Source: Tissierellia bacterium (GTDB taxonomy: Bacteria; Bacillota; Clostridia; Tissierellales; Peptoniphilaceae). From it: 44,833 nucleotides of DNA. The notes under the pieces were generated by a model. That model searched no databases, had not been told where the DNA came from, and saw only the letters and a list, made by a program, of their open reading frames with translations. A program made the translations under genes and the position numbers. This document shows, one piece after another, positions 32,509-40,593 of the stretch. The stretch spans positions 1-44,833 of the forward strand of contig JAUNVF010000010.1 in NCBI GenBank assembly GCA_030537815.1, given 5' to 3'. The first letter of the stretch is position 1. The number at the start of each line of letters is the position of its first letter.

Positions 32509-33375
32509 TTAGTACCTCCTATTTTCATTGATTTCTTCACAAAATTGCAAATAACTATCATATCTTGACTGCTCGATTTCAGTTCCTAAATTATCCTTAA
32601 TTCCGCATTTCGGTTCATTTATATGTTTGCAATTATTAAATTGGCATTGTGAATTAAATTTTCTAAATTCTCTAAAAGATCCGGCTAATCCAGATTCATC
32701 CTCTATAAAGTCCAAATCTAATACGCTAAATCCTGGAGTATCCAAAATATATGTATCATTATCTATTGGTATCAATTCGACATGTCTAGTAGTATGTCTT
32801 CCTCTTCTGGTTTTAGTGCTAATAGCCGATGTCTCAAGATCTAATGTCGGTATCAGTCTATTTATTAAGGATGTCTTACCTACTCCTGAAGGTCCTGCAA
32901 GTGCCGTAATCTTTCCTCTTAGCATTTCCTCAATTTCATTTAGATCATTGTCAATTCCAGTTACAAAAACCTTATATCCTGAATTTTCGTATATATCTTT
33001 ATATTTCTTTACTTTTTCATTATCTGTTATATCTTCCTTCGTAAATAGAATACAGCTATCTATATTTAAATACTCGGTCATAATCAAGTATTTGTCCAGT
33101 AGATATGTGTTGATATCCGGATTTATTAAACTAAATACAATCAATGCCATATCGACATTAGCCACTTGTGGCCTAATCATCCTAGAAGATCTGGGGTATA
33201 CTTTTTCGATATACCCCGAATTATCTTCTTCAGATATTCTTATTTCTACCTTATCGCCAACTATAGGACTTATATCAATCTCTCTAAAGAGCCCCCTCGC
33301 CTTACAGGTAATTATACCTGCTTCGGTATTGACATAATATATGCCCCTTACATGCTTTATTATAGTTCCTTTCAA
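32509..33375 (-). CDS. rsgA: Small ribosomal subunit biogenesis GTPase RsgA
   Basis: A circularly permuted GTPase that acts late in 30S assembly. N-terminal OB fold (about 1-65), G domain with FTKED, GPSGVGKTSLINRL and DTPGFS, and a C-terminal zinc site CQFNNCKHINEPKC. The start is TTG at 33375 with GGAG upstream. It sits after the kinase gene prkC, a conserved order. Confidence 0.95.
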   Translation of the reverse strand: MKGTIIKHVRGIYYVNTEAGIITCKARGLFREIDISPIVGDKVEIRISEEDNSGYIEKVYPRSSRMIRPQVANVDMALIVFSLINPDINTYLLDKYLIMTEYLNIDSCILFTKEDITDNEKVKKYKDIYENSGYKVFVTGIDNDLNEIEEMLRGKITALAGPSGVGKTSLINRLIPTLDLETSAISTKTRRGRHTTRHVELIPIDNDTYILDTPGFSVLDLDFIEDESGLAGSFREFRKFNSQCQFNNCKHINEPKCGIKDNLGTEIEQSRYDSYLQFCEEINENRRY

Positions 33376-33385
33376 TATCTACTCC

Positions 33386-35341
33386 TCAATTTTGATTCAT
33401 AATAACATCGTCTTTATCATCATAATATGCTTTAAATACGGTGCCACTTATATCTTTAAAATTCAGTTCAAATTCTCCCTCAGATACATTATGATTCTTA
33501 TTGTAGACCTCTACCTCTTCTTCGCCAACTAATTTAGTGATTCTCAAATTGAAATCTTCTTTATTGGCCGGAGGTTTAATATGCATATTGTAAATCGTCA
33601 CCTTCGTTCCCTCAGGTAATTCGTCATTTGTCAGGTCTATTGTGCCTTCGGGAATTTCAACTTCATTCTTAGCTTCCTTTCCATTTGAAATAATCAAATC
33701 CACTACCGTCTTCTGCTTTAAGGTCGTACCGGCATCATATGATTGCCACATAACCGTTCCTTCAGGATAATCATCGCTATATCTCCTGTCGATAAAACCC
33801 TGCTCAAGATTATTTTCTTCTATGCTCGCAATGGCTGCCCTTTCGGAAGATCCAAGCAATGATGGCATTTTTACAGGTTTTTCTTCTTTTCCCTTGCTTA
33901 TGACAATGGAAATCTTCGTCTTTGGATTTACTTTTTCGCCTTCCAAAGGATATTGTTCGATTATCTTACCTGCTTCAATAGTATCATGATATACCGGTTT
34001 CTCGCTATCGATAATCAAATCCTTAGACATTACGAGATTCTCTGCGCTCTGTTTATCTAAACCGACAAGTTTGGGCATTTCCAATTCTTCAATTCCGTCA
34101 CTTATTAAAAGAAATACGGAACTACCCTCTTTTACATTAGTATCGGCATCTGGTTTTTGGCTTATAATATATCCTTTTGGAACTTCTTCATTATGTTCTC
34201 TTTTGATAGAATGATTTAATTTACTGCTTAAAATCAAGCTCAATGCCTCAGCTTCAGATTTATTTACTACATTGGGAACCTGCGTCTTCTTGACAAAGTA
34301 CTTATCTTTAAGATTAAGTATCGCAAAAAAGCCTGCGCTTACTAAAACTAGGGCCAAAATTATCGGTAATATCGTAGAAGCAAATATACTCTTCTTCTTT
34401 TTTGGAATATCTTTCTTTTGATCATCATTGCTCTTATAAACAGCAATATTTTCTTTTGAATCTCTCGCCCTTGATATTCTCTTTCTATTTTCGATTCCAT
34501 CTTGATTTGAAATAATAGTATTCTTCGATTTTAGAGCTTTTATAAGACTCATGGCAGTTGGAAATCTATGGGCAGGATTTTTCTGTAAGCATTTCATTAT
34601 GATTTCATTTAACTTATAACTCAAATCTGGATTAATAGATTTTGGAGCTATGACCTTATCCTGTATATGTTTTAATGCTATTCCTACAGAGTTTTCCGCA
34701 TCAAAGGGTACCTTTCCTGTCGCCATTTCGTACATAACAATACCGAGAGAATATATGTCAGATTTATGATCTATATATTTTCCTTTTGCTTGTTCAGGAG
34801 AAATATAATGAACTGTTCCGAGGATGGAGGATGTATAAGTTATCGTAGCAGATGTAGATATTCTTGCGATTCCAAAATCGGCTACTTTTACAATCCCATC
34901 ATCTGTAATCAATATATTTTGAGGTTTTATATCCCTGTGAATAATCTTTTTATTATGTGCAGCATCTAATGCTCTTGCTATCTGAACAGAGTAATTGATA
35001 ATCTCTTCATTACTCAATTTGCCTTTTTCTACTATTAGATCTTTTAATGTCTTGCCATTTATATATTCCATTATGATATAATGGATTTTCTTATCATCTA
35101 TAGTCTCGGAACCGACATCGTATACATTAACTATATTCGGATGAGATAAGCTAGCTGCAGATTGGGCTTCTATTTCAAATTTTCCTGAAAATTCAGTATC
35201 TTCGACATATTGCTCTTTAAGAACTTTAATGGCTACCAATCTTCTTAAAACCATGTCCTCCGCTTTGTATACTAGAGCCATGCCTCCAACTCCGACCTTC
35301 TCAATTATCTTGTATCGGCCAGCTAAAGTTACACCAATCAT
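33386..35341 (-). CDS. prkC: PASTA-domain Ser/Thr protein kinase
   Basis: The intracellular kinase domain (about 9-270) has VAIKVLKEQ, the catalytic HRDIKPQN and DFGIAR. A juxtamembrane basic segment leads to one span near 325-350, then three extracellular PASTA repeats starting PNVVNKSEAEAL, MPKLVGLDKQSAE and MPSLLGSSERAAI. A C-terminal tail of about 90 residues after the repeats has no family that I recognise. PASTA domains bind peptidoglycan fragments and the kinase controls growth and division. It overlaps no gene but lies 4 nt after its phosphatase. Confidence 0.95.
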   Translation of the reverse strand: MIGVTLAGRYKIIEKVGVGGMALVYKAEDMVLRRLVAIKVLKEQYVEDTEFSGKFEIEAQSAASLSHPNIVNVYDVGSETIDDKKIHYIIMEYINGKTLKDLIVEKGKLSNEEIINYSVQIARALDAAHNKKIIHRDIKPQNILITDDGIVKVADFGIARISTSATITYTSSILGTVHYISPEQAKGKYIDHKSDIYSLGIVMYEMATGKVPFDAENSVGIALKHIQDKVIAPKSINPDLSYKLNEIIMKCLQKNPAHRFPTAMSLIKALKSKNTIISNQDGIENRKRISRARDSKENIAVYKSNDDQKKDIPKKKKSIFASTILPIILALVLVSAGFFAILNLKDKYFVKKTQVPNVVNKSEAEALSLILSSKLNHSIKREHNEEVPKGYIISQKPDADTNVKEGSSVFLLISDGIEELEMPKLVGLDKQSAENLVMSKDLIIDSEKPVYHDTIEAGKIIEQYPLEGEKVNPKTKISIVISKGKEEKPVKMPSLLGSSERAAIASIEENNLEQGFIDRRYSDDYPEGTVMWQSYDAGTTLKQKTVVDLIISNGKEAKNEVEIPEGTIDLTNDELPEGTKVTIYNMHIKPPANKEDFNLRITKLVGEEEVEVYNKNHNVSEGEFELNFKDISGTVFKAYYDDKDDVIMNQN

Positions 35342-35345
35342 GCTA

Positions 35346-36068
35346 TCACCTCATTTCTCCGATTATTACGGTCGTGTTGTCATAACCGCCTGAAGCATTG
35401 CTCATATATATTAGCATATTAGCTTTTTCTTCTGCACTGATTTCCATTTCTAAAACTTCTTTTATATCGGTATCGCTAACTCCATTAGTAAGCCCGTCTG
35501 AACAGAGCAGTATTTTGTCATTTCCAATTAATTCTATTTCGAATTTATCGACATTTAATCTACTCTCACCACCAAGAGCTCTTGTAATTATATTCTTTTG
35601 TTTCATATATTTAGCCTCTTCACAACTAACAGATCCAGAATCAATGAGATCATTGATCAATGTATGATCTTTTGTGAGCTGTCTGAGCTTATTTTCTCTA
35701 TTCAAATATACTCTACTATCGCCGACATGACCTATATAAGCAGTATTATCAACTATCAAGACAGCATCACAAGTAGTTCCCATATTTGAAAGAGAAGAAT
35801 CGGATGATGATTTTTCATAGATTTTATCATTCGCCCATTTTAATGCATTTTCAATTAAATCAGACTTTATATCGATTTTAGAAAAATTATCTTTGATATA
35901 CTCATTTATAGATTCTGTTGCGATTTTCGAAGCGACTTCTCCCGCTAGATGGCCACCCATGCCATCGGCCACAATTAATATAGTAAAATCATTATTTTGT
36001 TCAACAAAAAAACTATCTTCATTTAAATCTCTATGTCTGCCTATATCACTTTTAACTGCAATTTCCAT
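35346..36068 (-). CDS. stp: PP2C-type Ser/Thr phosphatase, partner of PrkC
   Basis: The 240-residue protein has the PP2C metal motifs: RDLNEDSFF near residue 13, VADGMGGH near 35, GDSRVY, and LLCSDGLTNGV near 185, ending in GYDNTTVI. It removes phosphates put on by PrkC. It lies between rlmN and prkC as in most Firmicutes. GAGGTGAT precedes the ATG. Confidence 0.95.
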   Translation of the reverse strand: MEIAVKSDIGRHRDLNEDSFFVEQNNDFTILIVADGMGGHLAGEVASKIATESINEYIKDNFSKIDIKSDLIENALKWANDKIYEKSSSDSSLSNMGTTCDAVLIVDNTAYIGHVGDSRVYLNRENKLRQLTKDHTLINDLIDSGSVSCEEAKYMKQKNIITRALGGESRLNVDKFEIELIGNDKILLCSDGLTNGVSDTDIKEVLEMEISAEEKANMLIYMSNASGGYDNTTVIIGEMR

Positions 36069-36072
36069 AGCA

Positions 36073-37113
36073 TCACCTCGAAAGTGTTTCGTATTTATTT
36101 CTCAACTGTCCACAAGCAGCATCTATATCGGAACCCTGTTTTCTTCTTATTGTCGTATTAATTCCTAGATTTTCGAGTTTTTCCTTAAACCTTTGGATAT
36201 CTGGATCTCTTGCAGCTTGTTTATTGTATTCGTCTATTTTATTGAGCGAAATTAAATTCACATGTGCATCTAGTCCGGAACACATAGACTTTATATATCT
36301 CGCATGATCATATGAGTCATTAACATCTTTTATAACGACGTATTCATAGCTGATTCGCCTACCAGTTTTATTTTGATAATCGAGCAATGCCTCATGCAAT
36401 TTGGTCAGCTTATTTCCCTTTGCTATTGGCATTATATCTTCTCTCTCTTTTTGGATACCATTATGCAAAGAGATGGCAAGATTTACCTGTAATCCGGTTT
36501 TAGCGAGTTTATCTATACCGGATATAATACCGGAAGTAGATATGGTGATATTTCTTATTCCAGTATTGTGACCATCGTCTGAATTGATGATCTTAATGAA
36601 TTTCAAAACATTGTCGAAATTATCGAATGGCTCCCCGATGCCCATAAGCACGATATTGTCAATTCTCTTGTTTAAATCTCTCTCCACTTTGTAAACCTGC
36701 GACAGTATTTCTGCTGCAGATAAATTTCTCGAGTAACCATTTTGTGTGGATGCGCAAAAAACACATCCCATCTTGCAACCGACCTGTGTAGAAATACATA
36801 TCGTATTATTAGCTTTAGACTCCATATATACAGATTCTATTATATTATTGTCATATAATTTGAATATATATTTTTTAGTTTTATCTATCTTAGAATCTAT
36901 TCTTTTTAAGATACTAATATCAGATATTTCTGTAAATTCTTTTAATTTTTCTCTTAAGTCCTTAGACAATACAGTTATTTCGTCAAGATCATTTTTATTT
37001 TCCTTGTGAATATATTTAAAAAGCTGTTTTGCCCTGAATTTCTTTTCACCAATTGATAAAAATAAATTCTCAAGCTCGCTTATATTCATATTTTTTAAAT
37101 CTAATTTTTTCAT
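36073..37113 (-). CDS. rlmN: Dual-specificity RNA methyltransferase RlmN (23S A2503/tRNA A37)
   Basis: Radical SAM enzyme that methylates C2 of adenosine. The 346 residues show the FeS motif CKMGCVFC after CISTQVG, GIGEPFDN, ITISTSG, and a late segment with RKQGSDIDAACGQL, which contains the second catalytic Cys. It is translated just after a palindromic segment that follows rsmB, with GGGCGGTGA as site. It heads the rlmN-stp-prkC-rsgA-rpe-thiN set. Confidence 0.95.
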   Translation of the reverse strand: MKKLDLKNMNISELENLFLSIGEKKFRAKQLFKYIHKENKNDLDEITVLSKDLREKLKEFTEISDISILKRIDSKIDKTKKYIFKLYDNNIIESVYMESKANNTICISTQVGCKMGCVFCASTQNGYSRNLSAAEILSQVYKVERDLNKRIDNIVLMGIGEPFDNFDNVLKFIKIINSDDGHNTGIRNITISTSGIISGIDKLAKTGLQVNLAISLHNGIQKEREDIMPIAKGNKLTKLHEALLDYQNKTGRRISYEYVVIKDVNDSYDHARYIKSMCSGLDAHVNLISLNKIDEYNKQAARDPDIQRFKEKLENLGINTTIRRKQGSDIDAACGQLRNKYETLSR

Positions 37114-37128
37114 TATTCACCGCCCACA

Positions 37129-37154
37129 AATAGTATAACATATGTTAAACTATT
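37129..37154. repeat. 26-base imperfect palindrome between rsmB and rlmN
   Basis: AATAGTATAACATATGTTAAACTATT is a palindrome with a single mismatched pair. It fills most of the gap between rlmN and rsmB. The minus strand has no T-run after it, so it is not a typical terminator for that strand; the plus-strand side is AT-rich. It could be an operator or an mRNA hairpin ahead of the rlmN ribosome site. Confidence 0.6.
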
Positions 37155-37157
37155 ATT

Positions 37158-38474
37158 TTATTTATTTGAAAATCTAAACTTTGATATATAGAATCCATCA
37201 GTACTATGAATATCATTATAGAGCTGCAAATTCGCAATATAATTATCTTGAAATTCAAAACTCTCTGGAATTATATTATCTTTAGAAATTATATAGTCAA
37301 AATTGTCAGTATTCTCCAAATGCCCATAAGTGCAGGTAGAATAAACCATTTTTGCCCCAGGTTTTAGATATTTGATCGCATTATCTAAAATAGCTCTCTG
37401 TATCTTTCTAATATCCTTTATGTCTTTTATGGATCTTCTATATCTAATCTCAGGTTTTCTCGAAATCAGACCCAATGCCGAACAAGGTGCATCGACTAGT
37501 ACATAGTCGAATCTGCCGATAAATTCAGGGATTAAAATCGTCGCATCGTAATTTGTCATCTGATAATTTTCAAAGTTTATCCTATTGAAATTCTGAACTA
37601 TCTTTTCATTTTTATCAGCATTTATATCATTTGATACGAGAAGACCATTATCACCTAATCTTTCGGCTATCTGCATAGATTTAGTACCAGGAGCTGAACA
37701 TAGGTCCAATACTTTTACTCCCTGCTCTATTCCCATAATATCGACAGCTTTAGAGCTTCCCTCACCCTGAATGCTTATAGTACCATTCTTATACAAATCT
37801 AAATTATTAACTTCCTCTGGATTATCTATCAGTATATTATTGGAAGATATTTTTGATAATTCACAATCTATACCGATATCCTTAAAGATTTTTAATATAT
37901 CTTTAGGATTCGCCTTATTCTGATTAATCCTTATAGAGAATTTGGGTCTCTTGTAAAAAGACATCATCAGTTTATCTGCTGCTTCTCCATAAGACGAACT
38001 TAAATATTTTACTATCTCTAATGGTAAATTATATTTTATCGATGGGTCATCATTATTCTGGATTAAGTTTTCTATAGATCTTTTATTTCTAGAAATATTT
38101 CTTAAAAGTCCATTAACAAATCCAGATATCCATTTAAATATCTTTTTTGAGTGGTTTACCGCATCATTTATCGAGGCATGATCCGGGATTTGATCGAGAT
38201 AAATCATCTGAAAAATTGCAATCCTAAGAATCATAATTATCCTAGGATCCATTTTATTTAATTTAGTCTTGGAGTAGTTTTTAATTATATAGTCAAGACT
38301 TATCTTATACTCAAGAACTCCGAGTACTATTCGCCTCAAAAGATTAAAATCTCTAATATCATCGATTAAATTCAAATTTTTATACTGATTTATCAGCTCG
38401 TCAGAATAGCCATGATTATACTCAACTTCCATGAGTATATCATGGGCTAATTCTCTAATATTATTTTCCTTCAT
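37158..38474 (-). CDS. rsmB: 16S rRNA (cytosine-967-C5)-methyltransferase
   Basis: An N-terminal NusB-like domain (about 1-140) precedes a SAM-dependent methyltransferase domain: LDLCSAPGTKSMQIAE, DAPCSALGLISRKPEIRY and the second catalytic cysteine in YSTCTYGHLEN. Length 438 is normal. It sits between the zinc peptidase gene (1-nt gap) and rlmN. Confidence 0.94.
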   Translation of the reverse strand: MKENNIRELAHDILMEVEYNHGYSDELINQYKNLNLIDDIRDFNLLRRIVLGVLEYKISLDYIIKNYSKTKLNKMDPRIIMILRIAIFQMIYLDQIPDHASINDAVNHSKKIFKWISGFVNGLLRNISRNKRSIENLIQNNDDPSIKYNLPLEIVKYLSSSYGEAADKLMMSFYKRPKFSIRINQNKANPKDILKIFKDIGIDCELSKISSNNILIDNPEEVNNLDLYKNGTISIQGEGSSKAVDIMGIEQGVKVLDLCSAPGTKSMQIAERLGDNGLLVSNDINADKNEKIVQNFNRINFENYQMTNYDATILIPEFIGRFDYVLVDAPCSALGLISRKPEIRYRRSIKDIKDIRKIQRAILDNAIKYLKPGAKMVYSTCTYGHLENTDNFDYIISKDNIIPESFEFQDNYIANLQLYNDIHSTDGFYISKFRFSNK

Positions 38475-38475
38475 A

Positions 38476-39162
38476 TCAATCTCTTCTTCTCGATATCGAG
38501 ATGAGCCTAAATAATTGTAGTACTGATACTAAGGTTGCAGCCACATATGTCATTGCTGCTGCTCCTAATACTTTTTTAGAACCTTTAACTTCATCTGAAC
38601 TTATATATCCACTTTCCAATTGCTGTAGTGCTCTCTTACTGGCATTAATCTCTACAGGTAAAGTGATAATTTGAAATAACAAAGTCGCTAGAAACAGATA
38701 TATTCCTATATGGATTAATTTGGGAAAGCTTAGGATTATTCCCATCATTACGAGAATCCAAACAAAATTACCAGTCGCTGCCGCTACCGGAGCAATCATA
38801 GACCTTAAATTCAAAGGAGCATAGTCTGAAGCATGTTGTATTGCATGACCGACCTCGTGCGCAGCCACACTAACTGATGCTATAGAATCCCCAGAATAAA
38901 CATCTTTCGACAATCTGATAGTCCTTGTTCGCGGATCATAATGATCTGATAAAACGCCTCCTACCATCTCTATAGGGATATCGTATAATCCCTGACTATC
39001 TAATATCCCTCTGGCGACTTGATATCCTTTAATTCCTGACTTATTTCTCACCTGTAAATACTTTCTAAAAGTTGAGTTAACCTTATATTGTGCCAATGCG
39101 GAAATCAAAATTCCGATAAGCATCAATGCATATGTTGAATCCATATATATTGGAGAATACAT
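38476..39162 (-). CDS. Zinc-dependent membrane peptidase, YugP/COG2738 family
   Basis: A membrane protein with spans near the N-terminus, in the middle and at the C-terminus, and the gluzincin-like motif AAHEVGHAIQHA (HExxH) near residue 103. Family members are uncharacterised putative proteases. ATG at 39162 is chosen: AGGAT lies 10-11 nt upstream; the longer GTG start at 39171 lies almost on that site. It is placed between fmt and rsmB, an order seen in many Firmicutes. Confidence 0.9.
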   Translation of the reverse strand: MYSPIYMDSTYALMLIGILISALAQYKVNSTFRKYLQVRNKSGIKGYQVARGILDSQGLYDIPIEMVGGVLSDHYDPRTRTIRLSKDVYSGDSIASVSVAAHEVGHAIQHASDYAPLNLRSMIAPVAAATGNFVWILVMMGIILSFPKLIHIGIYLFLATLLFQIITLPVEINASKRALQQLESGYISSDEVKGSKKVLGAAAMTYVAATLVSVLQLFRLISISRRRD

Positions 39163-39174
39163 TTTAATCACATC

Positions 39175-40110
39175 CTATCCCAATTTGATACATTCAATCT
39201 CATTACCTTTGATATAATCAGAGACCTTCATCCTTTTTTTGCCCGGAAATTGAATATCTGTTAAAACCAAACAACTGTCTTTACAATTAACATATATTCC
39301 ATTTTTATCAACTTTTATAATTTTACCCGGTTCCGAATCACTAAATTTATCAATCACATAAAAATCATGAACTTTTAAATTTTGTCCATTATAATTAGTA
39401 TATAGTTTAGGCCAATTGTAAAAAGATCTCCATTTGTTTTTAATTTTCTTAGCTTCTTCTTCAAATATAATTTCTCCCATAGATTTTTCTATAAATCCTG
39501 TATAGCTCGCCTCGCTCACATTTTGAGATCTTCTATTTTTATATAGATTTTCAAAATCGAGAATCGCTTCTGCCAAGCAGTCAGCACCGATGGAACTTAA
39601 TTCATGGCTCAAATTCTCGTAATTATGGCTGTCATTAATCTTTAATTTACAAATTTTAAGAATATCACCTGTATCCATTCCCTCATCAATTATCATTATG
39701 GTCGTACCCGTGTATTCATCACCATTTAACAGTGAATAATTTATCGGCGATGCCCCTCTATATTTGGGTAGAATCGAAGCATGTACATTTAAAACCCGAT
39801 CTTCATATTTTTTTAGAATATCTTTATTTAACATCTGTCCAAATGCCACGACAACTATAAAATCCGGCTCTGCCGCATCAATCGCTCTCAAAGTGTCATC
39901 TGAATTTATATCATCAGTACAATGAACTTCAAGCCCTCTATTTAGTGCAGTTTCCTTTACGGGAGACGCTTGGACTTTTCCTCTCGACCTCTTTTTGTCC
40001 TTCTGTGTGACTACCAATGGTATTTCTATTTCCCATTTAGATAAAGAATCTAACAAATCAGAAGCAAATTTAGGATTTCCGACAAATACTATCTTATTCA
40101 ATTCGCTCAC
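39175..40110 (-). CDS. fmt: Methionyl-tRNA formyltransferase
   Basis: Formylates initiator Met-tRNA using 10-formyl-THF. The 311 residues contain KIVFVGNPKFASDLL at the start, the formyl-transfer loop VLNVHASILPKYRGASPINYSLLNGD with the conserved SLLP-type motif (here SILP), TGTTIMIIDEGMDTGDIL, and the C-terminal OB-type domain. The assigned GTG start overlaps def by 17 nt; a TTG at 40098 would give the more usual MNKIVFVG and is possible. Confidence 0.95.
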   Translation of the reverse strand: MSELNKIVFVGNPKFASDLLDSLSKWEIEIPLVVTQKDKKRSRGKVQASPVKETALNRGLEVHCTDDINSDDTLRAIDAAEPDFIVVVAFGQMLNKDILKKYEDRVLNVHASILPKYRGASPINYSLLNGDEYTGTTIMIIDEGMDTGDILKICKLKINDSHNYENLSHELSSIGADCLAEAILDFENLYKNRRSQNVSEASYTGFIEKSMGEIIFEEEAKKIKNKWRSFYNWPKLYTNYNGQNLKVHDFYVIDKFSDSEPGKIIKVDKNGIYVNCKDSCLVLTDIQFPGKKRMKVSDYIKGNEIECIKLG

Positions 40111-40585
40111 TACCTTCTACAAATTTATCGCCTTTTTTTATATACTCTTTTATATATTTATCTTTAAATAAAATTCCGTCCAAATGATCTATTTCATGGC
40201 AAACTGCTCTGGCCAAAAGATCCTCTGCATCTAAGACTACTTTTTCTCCATCTTCATTTAAAAATTCTACGCTCAATTGCCTAGGTCTCTTTACAGTACC
40301 CGAAAAGTCGGGTACCGAAAGGCAAGCTTCAATTTCTATTTGAACTCCGTTTTGATCTTTTATTTCCGGATTTATCATGATTATTGGGCCTTCACCAATA
40401 TCTATTACTACAACCCTTCTCAGTATTCCAACCTGTGGTGCTGCAAGCCCAACTCCCTCAGCATCATACATAGTGTCTTTCATATCCTCGATTAAATCCA
40501 GTATTCTTTGATTTATTTCCTTTACTTCTCTTGATCTTTTTCTTAGGATTGGATCTCCGTCAATCCTTATATTTCTTAAAGCCAT
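40094..40585 (-). CDS. def: Peptide deformylase
   Basis: Removes the formyl group from new proteins. The 163 residues hold all three metal-site motifs: GVGLAAPQVG near 45, EACLSVP near 87 and HEIDHLDG near 130. GGGGGG precedes the ATG. Its placement with fmt pairs addition and removal of the formyl group in one operon. Confidence 0.97.
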   Translation of the reverse strand: MALRNIRIDGDPILRKRSREVKEINQRILDLIEDMKDTMYDAEGVGLAAPQVGILRRVVVIDIGEGPIIMINPEIKDQNGVQIEIEACLSVPDFSGTVKRPRQLSVEFLNEDGEKVVLDAEDLLARAVCHEIDHLDGILFKDKYIKEYIKKGDKFVEGSERIE

Positions 40586-40593
40586 ATTCCCCC

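Noticed and set aside
32627..33337. Long plus-strand frame of 236 codons opposite rsgA
   Set aside because: It is an antisense shadow of rsgA, rich in serine and leucine as expected from antisense of AT-rich genes, and has no ribosome site.
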